From positions 248,001-312,000 of the forward strand of contig BMQD01000006.1 of the NCBI GenBank assembly GCA_014647935.1: a stretch of 64,000 nucleotides of DNA, read 5' to 3'. Of the stretch, positions 7,393-16,583 are shown piece by piece (within the stretch, counting starts at the first letter, position 1; every line of letters starts with the position of its first letter). This DNA comes from Planomonospora parontospora. Its GTDB lineage: Bacteria; Actinomycetota; Actinomycetes; Streptosporangiales; Streptosporangiaceae. The position numbers were made by a program, and so were the translations under genes. Under the pieces are notes generated by a model that was given only the letters and a program-made list of their open reading frames with translations, made no database searches and was not told the origin of the DNA.

Positions 7393-9879
7393 TCAGGGGA
7401 CGATGTTGACCAGCTTCGGCGCGCGGACGATCACCTTGCGCGGAGCACCGGACAGGAAGCCCTGCACCTTCTCCGAGGCCAGGGCCAGAGCCCGCAGGTC
7501 GTCCTCGGAGATCTCCGGGGAGACCTCCAGCCGGTCGCGGACCTTCCCCGCGACCTGCACGACGCAGGTGACGGCCTCCTCGACCAGCAGGCCGGCCTCG
7601 GCGACCGGCCAACCCGCCCGGGCCACCGAGGCCTGGTGGCCCAGGCGCTCCCAGCCCTCCTCGGCGGTGTACGGGGCGACCAGCGACAGCATGACGGCCA
7701 GTGCCTCGGCGGCCTCCCGGACCGCCGGGTCGGCGGCGCCGGGGCCGGAGTCGATGGCCTTGCGGGCCGCGCTCGTCAGCTCCATCATGCGGGCCACCGC
7801 GACGTTGAAGCGGTGGGTCTCGACCAGCTTGGTGACCTCGTCGACGGTCCGGTGCACGATCCTGCGCAGTTCCAGGTCACCGGTGGCGAAGTCCGCGCCC
7901 GGGGCGGAGGCCGCGCCGGCGTCGGTCATCACCCGGAAGGCGCGGGCCAGGAACTTCTGCGACGCGGCGGGCGAGACGTCGGCCCAGTCGATGTCGTCCT
8001 CGGGCGGACCGGCAAAGATCATGGTCAGCCGGACGGCGTCCACGCCGAAGGCGTCGATCTGCTGGCCCAGGTCCACCCCGTTGCCCAGCGACTTGGACAT
8101 CGCCTTGCCCTGGTTGATCACCTGGCCCTGGTTGAGCAGGCGGGTGAAGGGCTCGGTGAAGTCGACCATGCCCATGTCGTGCAGGACCTTGGTGAAGAAC
8201 CGGGAGTACAGCAGGTGCAGGATCGCGTGCTCCACCCCGCCGACGTACTGGTCGATCGGGCCCCACTGGCGGACCTTCTCCACGTCGAACGGGCCGCCCT
8301 CGTAGTCGGGGTCCACGTAGCGCAGGTAGTACCACGAGGAGTCGACGAAGGTGTCCATCGTGTCGGTGTCCCGCCGGGCGGGGCCGCCGCACTTGGGGCA
8401 GGCCACCTCGACCCAGTCCGCGGCCGAGGCCAGCGGGGAGACGCCCTTGGGCGCCAGGGCCTCGCCGCGCAGGTCGGGCAGGGTGACCGGGAGCTGCTCG
8501 TCCGGGACGGGGACCTCGCCGCAGTCGACGCAGTGGATGATCGGGATCGGGCAGCCCCAGAAGCGCTGGCGGGACAGCAGCCAGTCGCGCAGCCGGAAGT
8601 TGACCGTGGCCTTGCCCGTGCCCCGCTCGCTGAGGATCTCGATGATCCTGCGGATCGCGGAGGTCTTGTCCAGGCCGTCCAGGGGGCCGGAGTTGACCAT
8701 CTCGCCGTCGCCGGAGGTCGCCACCCCCGTCTCCCCCGGGTCGGCCATGCCCGTGTGGACCACCACCCGGACCGGCAGGTCGAAGGCGCGGGCGAAGTCC
8801 AGGTCGCGCTGGTCGTGCGCGGGCACGGCCATGATGGCGCCGTGGCCGTAGTCGGACAGCACGTAGTCGGCCGCCCAGACCGGCATGCGCTCGCCGTTGA
8901 CCGGGTTGATCGCGTAGCGGCCCAGGAAGACGCCGGTCTTCTCCTTGTCGGTGGAGAGCCGGTCGATGTCCGACAGCTTGGCCACCTCGGCCCGGTAGGC
9001 CTCGAAGGCCGCCCGCTGCCCGTCGGAGACGATCTCCTCGGCCAGCGGGGCGTCCGGGGCGACCACGAAGAAGGTCGCGCCGTACAGGGTGTCGGGGCGG
9101 GTGGTGTAGACGGTGACCGGCTCGTCGCGGCCCTCGATCACGAAATCGACGTCGGCGCCCTCGGAGCGGCCGATCCAGTTGCGCTGCATGCTCAGCACGC
9201 GCTCGGGCCAGCCGCCCTCCAGCTGCGTCATGTCCTCCAGCAGCCGGTCGGCGTACTCAGTGATCTTGAAGTACCACTGGGTCAGCTCGCGGCGGACCAC
9301 CTCGGCGCCGCAGCGCTCGCACCTGCCGCCGACGACCTGCTCGTTGGCCAGCACCGTCTGGTCGTTCGGGCACCAGTTGACCAGACCGCCCTTGCGGTAG
9401 GCCAGCCCGCGCTCGAAGAAGCGCAGGAACAGCCACTGGGTCCACCGGTAGTAGGAGGCGTCGCTGGTGTGCAGCCGGGTCGACCAGTCGAAGGAGACCC
9501 CGTAGCGCTTGAACGAGGCGGCCTGGGTCTCGATGTTGGCGTAGGTCCACTCGGCGGGGTGGGCGTTGCGCTTGATCGCGGCGTTCTCCGCGGGCAGGCC
9601 GAAGGAGTCCCAGCCGACGGGGTGCAGGACGTTGTAGCCCTTCTGGACCCAGTAGCGCGCGACGACGTCGCCGATGCCGAACGCCTCGGCGTGGCCCATG
9701 TGCAGGTCACCGGAGGGGTAGGAGAACATGTCGAGCATGTAGCGCTTCTCGCGGGTGTCGGCGGGGTCGTCCGCGGCCCGGAAGGGGTCCAGCTCCTCCC
9801 ACCGCCGCCCCCACTTGACCTGCAGGGCCTGCGGGTCGTAGTGCTGCTCTTCGCGTCGCATGTCGGCTCGCTCGCTCAC
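7393..9879 (-). CDS. leuS: Leucyl-tRNA synthetase
   Basis: Charges tRNA-Leu. 828 residues from the GTG at 9879, which has GAGGGAAG five bases upstream; an in-frame extension to 10107 runs through the leader region and is not used. Class I signatures are the HIGH-type 'HMGH' after 'MFSYPSGDL' and the KMSKS-type 'AMSKS'. The editing (CP1) domain is present between them, with '[15 protein letters not shown]', and zinc-type CxxC pairs occur. The upstream 230 bases contain a leucine-rich leader peptide and a terminator-like hairpin, suggesting attenuation by leucyl-tRNA supply. Confidence 0.98.
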   Translation of the reverse strand: MSERADMRREEQHYDPQALQVKWGRRWEELDPFRAADDPADTREKRYMLDMFSYPSGDLHMGHAEAFGIGDVVARYWVQKGYNVLHPVGWDSFGLPAENAAIKRNAHPAEWTYANIETQAASFKRYGVSFDWSTRLHTSDASYYRWTQWLFLRFFERGLAYRKGGLVNWCPNDQTVLANEQVVGGRCERCGAEVVRRELTQWYFKITEYADRLLEDMTQLEGGWPERVLSMQRNWIGRSEGADVDFVIEGRDEPVTVYTTRPDTLYGATFFVVAPDAPLAEEIVSDGQRAAFEAYRAEVAKLSDIDRLSTDKEKTGVFLGRYAINPVNGERMPVWAADYVLSDYGHGAIMAVPAHDQRDLDFARAFDLPVRVVVHTGMADPGETGVATSGDGEMVNSGPLDGLDKTSAIRRIIEILSERGTGKATVNFRLRDWLLSRQRFWGCPIPIIHCVDCGEVPVPDEQLPVTLPDLRGEALAPKGVSPLASAADWVEVACPKCGGPARRDTDTMDTFVDSSWYYLRYVDPDYEGGPFDVEKVRQWGPIDQYVGGVEHAILHLLYSRFFTKVLHDMGMVDFTEPFTRLLNQGQVINQGKAMSKSLGNGVDLGQQIDAFGVDAVRLTMIFAGPPEDDIDWADVSPAASQKFLARAFRVMTDAGAASAPGADFATGDLELRRIVHRTVDEVTKLVETHRFNVAVARMMELTSAARKAIDSGPGAADPAVREAAEALAVMLSLVAPYTAEEGWERLGHQASVARAGWPVAEAGLLVEEAVTCVVQVAGKVRDRLEVSPEISEDDLRALALASEKVQGFLSGAPRKVIVRAPKLVNIVP

Positions 9880-9936
9880 GTTTCTTCCCTCGGTGTACGT
9901 CTGCGCAGATGATCTGGACCCATCCGGCCCCAATAG

Positions 9937-9987
9937 AAAAACCCTCCGCTCACGCGAAGGGCAGCCGCATCGGTGAGGCGTGGAGCG
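9937..9987 (-). terminator. Putative leuS attenuator hairpin
   Basis: On the minus strand, CGCTCCACGC (9978-9987) pairs with GCGTGAGCG (9947-9955) with one bulged base. GAGGG and then TTTTT (9937-9941) follow, giving a U-tract terminator 58 bases ahead of the leuS start. An alternative stem, GCGCCCCG (10047-10054) with CGGGGTGCGC (9985-9994), would overlap the outer base of the terminator arm and could act as antiterminator. Confidence 0.55.
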
Positions 9988-10057
9988 CACCCCGTCGATC
10001 CTGCGCCTGTCGCGGCGGGCCGTACGGCCTCGCGCGGCGAGATCTGCGGGGCGCCCC

Positions 10058-10111
10058 CTAGCGCCGGGAGAGCCGATGCGGCCTGGTAAGCAGCAGGGCC
10101 GCGGCACGCAT
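10058..10111 (-). CDS. Putative leuS leader peptide with three consecutive Leu codons
   Basis: A 17-residue open frame, [17 protein letters not shown], ending in TAG. Codons 6-8 are CTG CTG CTT and a fourth Leu follows at 14. It starts 232 bases upstream of leuS and is followed by the hairpin and T run at 9937-9987, the layout of classical ribosome-mediated attenuation. There is no close Shine-Dalgarno, but a TAGGCT -10-like hexamer ends 6 bases before the ATG, so a leaderless transcript is possible. Confidence 0.5.
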   Translation of the reverse strand: MRAAALLLTRPHRLSRR

Positions 10112-10495
10112 AGTGCAAGCCTAGCGCAGTTCGCAATCCTCCTTCATGACCGGGAACGACGTGCCCGATCGCGGCAAAACCAAGACACCGGAACCACCAG
10201 GTCAGCACAATGGGAACGGCCACGCATCCGGGGTGATCGAGACACTATGGGGATAGATCCGTTGTGACCTCGCCCGTCCCGGCCGTCTACCCTTTTCACC
10301 GTGGCGCACTCAGCAGAGCCGGGGCAGGGCCCGGATCCCATGGAGGCGGGCCTGCCCCTGCAGGACCCTCCGACCGATCCCACCGGCCTCCAGTTCAGGG
10401 AAGCGTTCTCCCGTTTTCCTGCGAATCCCCCTGCCCCGCATGAGACCATGCCCAATACCCATAATTCGGGCACCCGTGCGGGAGGTAAGGAATCC
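10112..10495. promoter_or_regulatory. Divergent promoter region between leuS leader and the Pro-rich membrane protein
   Basis: 384 bases without a confident gene. It should hold the leuS promoter on the minus strand near 10112-10145 and the promoter of the gene at 10496. The downstream frame stays open back to a GTG at 10301, but that start has no ribosome site. No other structure was seen. Confidence 0.4.
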
Positions 10496-12295
10496 ATGGC
10501 CTCGGATCATTCCAGTCGGCCTCAGCAGTCTCCGGCATGGCAGGAAGCACCCGAGACCCCGTCGGTGCGGGCGGACGACCCGCTCGGCACCGGTCCCCGG
10601 CTCCCGCTCCCCCAGGACGGGCCGCCCGGAGGCGCCGCCGCCCGGCCGGCCTCGGTCCCCGGCAACCGCTCGTGGCAGCAGATGTTCGGCACGGACGCCT
10701 CCGCCCCTCAGGACGGCGCCCGGCAGTCCGCCCCGTCCCGCGAGGACGCCGTCGCGCGCCCGTCCGCCCCGGCCCCCGCGGAGAACGGCGGGTGGGGCGC
10801 CCCCTCCTCCGAGCCGCCGGGCTCCGCCTTCACCCCGGCCTGGGCCGACTCCCGGACCGACCCGACGCCTCCGCACGGCACGGACTCCCGCCCCGGCTGG
10901 AACCCTCCCCCCGCCGAGGACTCCCGCCCCGGTTGGAACCCTCCCACTGCGGACTCCCGTCCCGGCTGGAACCCGCCGCCCACCGCGGACTCCCGGACCG
11001 ACCCGACGCCTCCGCACGGCACGGACTCCCGCCCCGGCTGGAACCCTCCCGCCGCAGGCCCCGGCCCGTCCCCTGCCGCCGACCCCTTCGCCCGGCCCGA
11101 CCCGTTCACCTCCGCCGACCCCTTCGCCCGGCCCGACCCGTTCACCTCCGCCGACCCCTTCGCCCGGCCCGCCACTTTCGGCGCGCCGGCCGGCGGTTCC
11201 GCTCCCGTGGGCGACCCGGTCCGGCCCGGCCAGACCGGACCGGGCGGGCACCCGGGCCAGCCGCGGCCCGGCGACCCGGGGCAGATCACGCAGCCCGGTC
11301 AGCTCCCGCAGCCGGGAGGGCCCGGGCAGCGACCGGGAGGGCCCGGCCAGGCGGGGTACGCGGGCCAGGCGGGGCAGAACGGGCAGGGCCCCGCGCAGGA
11401 CCGGGCGGGCGGCCACCTGAGCCGGGACCCCTCCGACCCGAACCGGCCGTTCGTCACCGCCGGTCAGATCAGCGGGCCGAAGACCCCGCCGCCGGAGCGG
11501 CAGCAGGAGCTGTGGAACACCGTCTTCGGCGACAACTACCAGGCCATGGGCGAGGAAGAGGACCTCGCCGGGAACGGCAGGCCCGTCTGGGTCTTCGCCC
11601 TCGCCGGATCCGCGGTGATCGCGCTGGTCGGCGCGGTGCTCTGGGCCTTCCTGGCCGGCCCGCTGGCCGCCACCGACGACGGCAGCGCCGTCGCCGCGAC
11701 CAAGCCCTCCGCCACCCCCAAGCCGAGCACCGCCCCGAAGAAGGTCCCCCGCCTGCCCAGGTTCCAGGGTGACGCCTCACCGGTCGCCGGCACCCTCACC
11801 GACGCCAGGGCCGCACTGACCCTCCCCCGGCTCGGCGCCCCGTGGCGGCTGGACACGCGCCCGACCGTGCCCACGACGTACGGATTCAGCACGCGGCAGT
11901 ACGTCCCGGCCGGGCAGGACTCGGCGGGCAGGTCCCAGTTCGCGCAGGTGATGTCGGGTCCGCTCTCGCCCCGGCTGAAGAGCCGCTACACCTCGCCGGA
12001 GAACCTCGCCCCGGTGATCAACGCGGTCACGCTCGCCGCTCGCAGGAAGTTCTTCCCCGAGGGCAACAGCGCCCGCAAGACGGCCCAGCAGACGCTGTCG
12101 GTCGGCGGCCTGCCGGCGCAGCTCGCCGCCTACGAGATCACCTCGGACGGGTCGGTGACCACCGTGGTCGTGGCGGCCGTGAGCACCGGGGCCGACCTGC
12201 CCTCGATCGTCTACATGTCGGTGCCGGACGCCCAGAAGGAGCTGCTGCCCGACGTCAACACCGTCTTCAAGGCGATCAGGACGACCGCGGGCTAG
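10496..12295 (+). CDS. Pro-rich membrane-anchored protein with conserved extracytoplasmic domain
   Basis: 599 residues from the ATG at 10496, preceded by GGAGGTAAGG; a longer start at 10301 is possible. Residues 1 to about 340 are disordered, Pro/Gly/Gln-rich, and built from repeats: about five copies of DSRPGWNPP with TDPTPPHGT blocks, then three copies of DPFARPDPFTSA. A single hydrophobic helix follows ('VFALAGSAVIALVGAVLWAFL'-like, about 375-398). The last roughly 150 residues form a compact domain ending 'PSIVYMSVPDAQKELLPDVNTVFKAI'. The protein at 50925-51923 shares this layout: helix, low-complexity linker, 'LxRLGxPW' and a C-terminal 'IPD...DINT'. No known family recognised. An N-in, C-out topology is likely; function unknown. 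Confidence 0.75.
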   Translation: MASDHSSRPQQSPAWQEAPETPSVRADDPLGTGPRLPLPQDGPPGGAAARPASVPGNRSWQQMFGTDASAPQDGARQSAPSREDAVARPSAPAPAENGGWGAPSSEPPGSAFTPAWADSRTDPTPPHGTDSRPGWNPPPAEDSRPGWNPPTADSRPGWNPPPTADSRTDPTPPHGTDSRPGWNPPAAGPGPSPAADPFARPDPFTSADPFARPDPFTSADPFARPATFGAPAGGSAPVGDPVRPGQTGPGGHPGQPRPGDPGQITQPGQLPQPGGPGQRPGGPGQAGYAGQAGQNGQGPAQDRAGGHLSRDPSDPNRPFVTAGQISGPKTPPPERQQELWNTVFGDNYQAMGEEEDLAGNGRPVWVFALAGSAVIALVGAVLWAFLAGPLAATDDGSAVAATKPSATPKPSTAPKKVPRLPRFQGDASPVAGTLTDARAALTLPRLGAPWRLDTRPTVPTTYGFSTRQYVPAGQDSAGRSQFAQVMSGPLSPRLKSRYTSPENLAPVINAVTLAARRKFFPEGNSARKTAQQTLSVGGLPAQLAAYEITSDGSVTTVVVAAVSTGADLPSIVYMSVPDAQKELLPDVNTVFKAIRTTAG

Positions 12296-12316
12296 GACGC
12301 GGACGGGCCACCCGCC

Positions 12317-13591
12317 CTAGAAGTCGCACCGCATGTGCTTGATGCCGTTGATGAAGCTGGAGTAGAGCCGCTGGGGGCTGCCTCCCTCGATGTGCGGGAC
12401 CCGGCGGAGGAGTTCGCGGAACATCACCGTGATCTCCCGCCGGGCGAGATGGGCACCCAGGCAGAAGTGCGGCCCTGGCCCGCCGAAGCCCACGTGCGGC
12501 CCCTCGGTCCGCAGGATGTCGAAGCGGAGCGGGTCGGTGAAGACCGACTCGTCCCGGTTGGCCGACCAGTAGTAGAGGACGACCTTCTCCCCCTTCCGGT
12601 AGAGGGTGCCGTTCATCTCGTGGTCGCGGGTGACCTTGCGGCGCATGAAGTTCACCGGGGAGGCCAGCCGTACGATCTCCTCGACCGCGCCGGGGGCGTG
12701 GCCGTCGACGTCGGTCAGCCAGAGCGCGCGCTGGTCGGGGTTGCGGGTGAGCAGGCGCAGGCCGTAGGAGATGGCGTTGCGGGTGGTCTCGTTGCCCGCC
12801 ACCACCAGCAGGATGAAGAACGAGCCCAGCTCCTGGCCGGTGAGCCGCTCCCCGTCGATGTTCGCGTTCACCAGGGCGGAGGTGAGGTCGCCCGTGGGGT
12901 GCTCGGTCCGGTACGCGGCGAGGTCCTGGACGAGCCGGTCGAGCTCCATGCCCGCGGTCAGCAGGTGCTCGGCGGCGGTGGCCGGATCGCCCCCGCCGTA
13001 CTCGGGGTCGAAGCCGCCGAGGATCCGGTTGGAGCGGTCGAAGACGAAGCCGTAGTCCCGCTCCGGGATGCCCATCATGTCGCAGATGATCTTCAACGGC
13101 AGCCGGGCGGCCACCTCGGTGACGAAGTCGCAGCCCGGCCCCTTCTCGAGCAGGCCGTCGACGATCCTCGCGGCCGCCGCCTCCACGTCGGCCTCGAACT
13201 GCTTGATCATCTTCGGGGTGAAGGCCCGGGACACGATGCGCCGCAGCCGCGCGTGCCGGGGATCGTCCATGTTGATCATCGAGCCGAAGTACTCGGCGAA
13301 CTCAGGCGGCATGTCCGGGATGTTGGTGGCGCCGCCGTCCCCCGAGCAGAACACCTCGGGGCTGCGGCTCGCCTCCAGGATGTCGGCGTGCCTGGCCAGT
13401 GCGTGGTAGCCGGGACCCCGGGGCGCGAAGGAGACCTCCGGCTCGGCGTAGAAGGCGGGGCTCGGCAGGGCGCGCAGCAGTTCGAAGGCCCGCTCCCGCT
13501 CGCGCATCGGCCTGGCCCAGAAGGCGTAGTCGGACAGGTCGAAGTCGGCGACCGAGGTGATCGGCTCGCGCTCGCCGGGCATCGCGCTCAT
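12317..13591 (-). CDS. Cytochrome P450 1, CYP124-like
   Basis: 424 residues from the ATG at 13591 (alternative in-frame ATGs at 13600 and 13603; the ribosome site is weak in each case). P450 hallmarks: I-helix 'VVAGNETTRN', K-helix 'EEIVR' (ExxR), heme-binding 'FGGPGPHFCLGAH' with the ligand Cys at about 377. Segments '[20 protein letters not shown]', 'IICDMMGIP', 'ANRDESVF' and a C-terminal 'FINGIKH' closely match mycobacterial CYP124, an omega-hydroxylase of methyl-branched lipids that also accepts sterols. It is the last of three tandem paralogues on this strand. No ferredoxin or reductase gene is adjacent, so redox partners must come from elsewhere. Confidence 0.93.
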   Translation of the reverse strand: MSAMPGEREPITSVADFDLSDYAFWARPMRERERAFELLRALPSPAFYAEPEVSFAPRGPGYHALARHADILEASRSPEVFCSGDGGATNIPDMPPEFAEYFGSMINMDDPRHARLRRIVSRAFTPKMIKQFEADVEAAAARIVDGLLEKGPGCDFVTEVAARLPLKIICDMMGIPERDYGFVFDRSNRILGGFDPEYGGGDPATAAEHLLTAGMELDRLVQDLAAYRTEHPTGDLTSALVNANIDGERLTGQELGSFFILLVVAGNETTRNAISYGLRLLTRNPDQRALWLTDVDGHAPGAVEEIVRLASPVNFMRRKVTRDHEMNGTLYRKGEKVVLYYWSANRDESVFTDPLRFDILRTEGPHVGFGGPGPHFCLGAHLARREITVMFRELLRRVPHIEGGSPQRLYSSFINGIKHMRCDF

Positions 13592-13627
13592 ACCGCCCAT
13601 CATTGGCGGGTGTACTCGCTCAGGTCA

Positions 13628-13741
13628 ATGAGCCGGACTCAGCTCGACGAACCGGATTCGGATCCATGAACCAGGCCCGGTCCGGTGAACCAGGCCCAGT
13701 GCGGTGAACCGGATTCGGGCCGGTGAGCCCGACCCCGGCGT
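13628..13741. repeat. 19-bp imperfect tandem repeat, six units, between two P450 genes
   Basis: Six consecutive 19-base units begin at 13628, 13647, 13666, 13685, 13704 and 13723. Each starts RTGARCC or ACGAACC; units 3 and 4 share GTGAACCAGGCCC-like cores and units 2 and 5 share GAACCGGATTCGG. The array lies upstream of P450 1 and downstream of P450 2. Role unknown: an operator array or a decayed duplication are both possible. Confidence 0.7.
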
Positions 13742-13806
13742 CGCCCTGCCGGGGCCGGCCGGGCCCGACGAAGCCGACGGGCCCGGCCGGGCCGACGGGG
13801 CCGACT

Positions 13807-15039
13807 TCAGAAATCGCACCGCAGATGCTTGATGCCGTTGATGAAGGTGGAGCGGAGACGGTCGGGCTCGCCGGCCGAGCGGATCTGCGGGAGCCGGGTG
13901 AACAGCTCGCGGAACATCACCGTGATCTCCCGCCGGGCGAGGTGGGCCCCCAGGCAGAAGTGCGGCCCGGGCCCGCCGAAGCCCACGTGCGACCCCTCGG
14001 TCCGCAGGATGTCGAAGCGGTGGGGGTCGGTGAAGACCGACTCGTCCCGGTTGGCAGCCCAGTAGTAGAGCAGCACCTTGTCGCCCTTGCGGTACAGGTG
14101 GCCGTTCATCTCGTGGTCGCGGGTGACGGTGCGGCGCATCCAGGTGACCGGGGAGGCCAGCCGTACGATCTCCTCGACCGCGCCGGCGATGCGCCCGTCG
14201 AAGTCGGCCAGGAGCAGTTCCCGCTGGCCGGGGTTCTCGGTGAACAGGTGCAGGCCGTGCGAGATGGCGTTGCGGGTGGTCTCGTTGCCCGCCACCACCA
14301 GCAGGATGAAGAACGAGCCCAGCTCCTGCATCGTCAGCTTCTCGCCGTCGATGTTGGCGCTGGTCAGCGAGGTGATGAGGTTGTCCCCGCCCGCATCTGC
14401 GAGGGAGACGACCAGGTCCTGCAGGCGCTGCCCCGCGCCGAGGAGCAGTTCGGCCGCGCGGGCGGGGTCGTCCATGAACTCGGGGTCCCCACCGGACAGG
14501 ATGATGTTCGACGCCTCGAAGACGGTCCCGTAGTGCTCCTCGGGGATGCCCATCATGTCGCAGATGATCTTCAGTGGGAGCCGGGCGGCCACCTCGGTGA
14601 CGAAGTCGCACCCGGGACCCCCCGCGACGAGGGCGTCGACGATCCGGGTGGCCTCGGCCTGGACGTCGGCCTCGAACTGGCCGATCATCTTGGGGGTGAA
14701 GGCCCGGGAGACGATGCGCCGCAGTCGCGCGTGCCGGGGATCGTCCATGTTGATCATCGAGCCGAAGTACTCGTTGAACTCCGCGGGCAGGTCCTGGATG
14801 CTCGTCGAGCTCCGGCCCGAGCAGAAGACCTCCGCGTTGCGGCTGGCGTCCACGACGTCGGCATGCTTGACCAGCGCATAGTAGCCCGGCCCCGCCGGGG
14901 CGAAGGGGATCTCCGGCTCGGGGAAGCGGACCGGGCCGGGCTGGGCGCGGAGCACGGCGAAGGCCGCCTCGCGCTCGGCCGTCGGCCGCTCCCAGAATGC
15001 CAGGTCGGAAAGGTCGATCTCGCCCAGCGAAACCGTCAC
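13807..15039 (-). CDS. Cytochrome P450 2, CYP124-like
   Basis: 410 residues from the GTG at 15039, with GGAGG five bases upstream; the frame remains open further upstream but without a start signal. Same family marks as P450 1: 'VVAGNETTRN', 'EEIVR', 'FGGPGPHFCLGAH' with heme Cys at about 362, and '[13 protein letters not shown]'. Long stretches are nearly identical to P450 1 at DNA level, especially the heme region, pointing to a fairly recent tandem duplication. Upstream lies a GAACACGTTC palindrome (15161-15174) resembling a KstR-type operator. Predicted omega- or sub-terminal hydroxylase of branched lipids or sterol side chains. Confidence 0.93.
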   Translation of the reverse strand: MTVSLGEIDLSDLAFWERPTAEREAAFAVLRAQPGPVRFPEPEIPFAPAGPGYYALVKHADVVDASRNAEVFCSGRSSTSIQDLPAEFNEYFGSMINMDDPRHARLRRIVSRAFTPKMIGQFEADVQAEATRIVDALVAGGPGCDFVTEVAARLPLKIICDMMGIPEEHYGTVFEASNIILSGGDPEFMDDPARAAELLLGAGQRLQDLVVSLADAGGDNLITSLTSANIDGEKLTMQELGSFFILLVVAGNETTRNAISHGLHLFTENPGQRELLLADFDGRIAGAVEEIVRLASPVTWMRRTVTRDHEMNGHLYRKGDKVLLYYWAANRDESVFTDPHRFDILRTEGSHVGFGGPGPHFCLGAHLARREITVMFRELFTRLPQIRSAGEPDRLRSTFINGIKHLRCDF

Positions 15040-15160
15040 ACGAGCCTCCACTAGAACAGCATTCGGTTTCACCGATCCTGCCACACCGCCTCGACCCCCG
15101 CCACCCCTCCGCGCCCGGCGGATCAGGGGGCGCCGCGGCTCCGGCCGGACGGTCACGACC

Positions 15161-15174
15161 GAGAACACGTTCCA
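15161..15174. promoter_or_regulatory. KstR-like operator candidate upstream of P450 2
   Basis: GAGAACACGTTCCA fits the KstR pattern TNNAACNNGTTNNA at every fixed position except the first. It lies 122 bases upstream of the P450 2 start. KstR represses sterol catabolism genes in mycobacteria and rhodococci. A single short match, so tentative. Confidence 0.35.
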
Positions 15175-15247
15175 CCGGTGATGGGCCCGTCCCGCGCTTC
15201 GCACCGGACCGTGCCGCTGCCCCCCGGACCGCCACGACCCGGACGCG

Positions 15248-16504
15248 TCAGGTCGCGTACGGCAGGTGCTTGATGCCGTTGATGAAGTTGGACAGCAGGT
15301 AGGAGGGCTCTCCGGTGGAGCGGATCCCCGGCAGCCGGGTGAGCAGTTCGCGGAACATCACGGTGATCTCCCGGCGGGCGAGGTGGGCGCCCAGGCAGTA
15401 GTGGGGGCCGGGACCGCCGAACCCGACGTGCGGGTTGGGGTGGCGGGTGATGTCGAAGGCGTCCGGATCGGCGAAGACGGACTCGTCGCGGTTGGCGGAG
15501 TTGTAGAAGAGGAGCACCTTGTCGCCCCGCCGGTAGTCCATGCCGTTCATCGAGTGGTCGCGGGTGAGCGTCCGGCGGAACTGGATCACCGGGGTGGAGT
15601 GGCGGACGATCTCCTCCACCGCCCCGGCGATGCGGCCCTCGAAGTCCTCCGTCAGCAGCGCGCGCTGCTCCGGGTGGTCGGTGAGCAGTTTCAGGCCGTG
15701 CGAGATCGCGTTGCGGGTGGTCTCGCTCCCGGCGACCACGAGCAGGATGAAGAACGAGCCGAGCTCCTGCGGGGTGAGGGACTCCTCCCCGTTGACCAGC
15801 AGGCTCGTCAGGTCGCCGGTGGAGCGGCCCCGGCGCTCGCGGCCGAGCCGGGCGGCCAGGTGGTTGAGCTCGCGGCCGGCGCCCATCAGCTTGACCAGCC
15901 CGCGCGCGACGTTCCAGCGCCTGAGCTCGGGCTGGATGCCGGTGTACTCCGGGTCGGAGTTGCCCAGGATGATGTTGGTGGCGCGGAGCACCCGGCCGTG
16001 GGCCTGGGGCGGGACACCCATCATGTCGCAGATGACCTGGACCGGCAGGCGGGCGGCGATCTGGGTGACGAAGTCGCCGGGGCCCTCCGCGATCGCCTCG
16101 TCCACGATCCGGGTGGCCGCCCGCTGCAGGTCCTCCTCCATCTTGGCCAGGATCCGCGGGGTGAACGCCCGCGAGACGATGCGCCGCAGCCGCGCGTGCC
16201 GGGGATCGTCCATATTGATCATCGAGCCGAAGTAGACCGCCAGCCACCGGGGCAGGTCCACGATGCTGTTGGCCGACGGCTCGCTGCTGAAGACCCCGGC
16301 GTTCCGGCTGGCCTCGGAGACGTCCGCGTGCCGTACCAGCGCGTAGTAGCCGGGCCCGTGGCCGACGAAGGGGACCCTGTTCTCCTTGACGAACACGGGC
16401 CGGTCCAGCTCGCGGAGGCGCTTGAAGGCGTCCGCCCGCTCGGACTGCGGGAGGGACCAGAACGGGATCTCTGACAGGTCGATGTCCGCCGTGTTCACCG
16501 TCAT
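15248..16504 (-). CDS. Cytochrome P450 3, CYP124-like
   Basis: 418 residues from the ATG at 16504 ([10 protein letters not shown]), with a GGGG site upstream; the longer frame to 16555 runs through an operator-like sequence. Has '[10 protein letters not shown]' in the I-helix (Ser in place of the Asn of the two paralogues), 'EEIVR', and '[13 protein letters not shown]' with heme Cys at about 370. '[11 protein letters not shown]' and '[17 protein letters not shown]' resemble CYP124. It is the most divergent of the trio and the first gene of the cluster, with its own promoter region at 16505-16583. Confidence 0.93.
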   Translation of the reverse strand: MTVNTADIDLSEIPFWSLPQSERADAFKRLRELDRPVFVKENRVPFVGHGPGYYALVRHADVSEASRNAGVFSSEPSANSIVDLPRWLAVYFGSMINMDDPRHARLRRIVSRAFTPRILAKMEEDLQRAATRIVDEAIAEGPGDFVTQIAARLPVQVICDMMGVPPQAHGRVLRATNIILGNSDPEYTGIQPELRRWNVARGLVKLMGAGRELNHLAARLGRERRGRSTGDLTSLLVNGEESLTPQELGSFFILLVVAGSETTRNAISHGLKLLTDHPEQRALLTEDFEGRIAGAVEEIVRHSTPVIQFRRTLTRDHSMNGMDYRRGDKVLLFYNSANRDESVFADPDAFDITRHPNPHVGFGGPGPHYCLGAHLARREITVMFRELLTRLPGIRSTGEPSYLLSNFINGIKHLPYAT

Positions 16505-16520
16505 GACCCCAGATTTCGGC

Positions 16521-16542
16521 AAGTGCTCACTTACGTCAAGTG
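16521..16542. promoter_or_regulatory. Operator-like inverted repeats ahead of P450 3
   Basis: Three alternating half-sites: AAGTG (16521-16525), CACTT (16528-16532), AAGTG (16538-16542). They form two overlapping dyads, AAGTG-N2-CACTT and CACTT-N5-AAGTG. On the minus strand a TTGACG -35-like element overlaps them. This resembles a TetR-family operator; the regulator is not in the window. Confidence 0.45.
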
Positions 16543-16583
16543 TGAACCGTGCCACATCCCCTCACCCGGCCGCCGCCCGGTCG

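Noticed and set aside
10301-10495. Longer N-terminus for the Pro-rich membrane protein
   Set aside because: The GTG at 10301 has no ribosome site, whereas the ATG at 10496 has GGAGGTAAGG; noted as an alternative only.
10820-11170. Direct repeats as a possible CRISPR array
   Set aside because: The repeats are in frame and code for DSRPGWNPP and DPFARP blocks, with no constant spacers.
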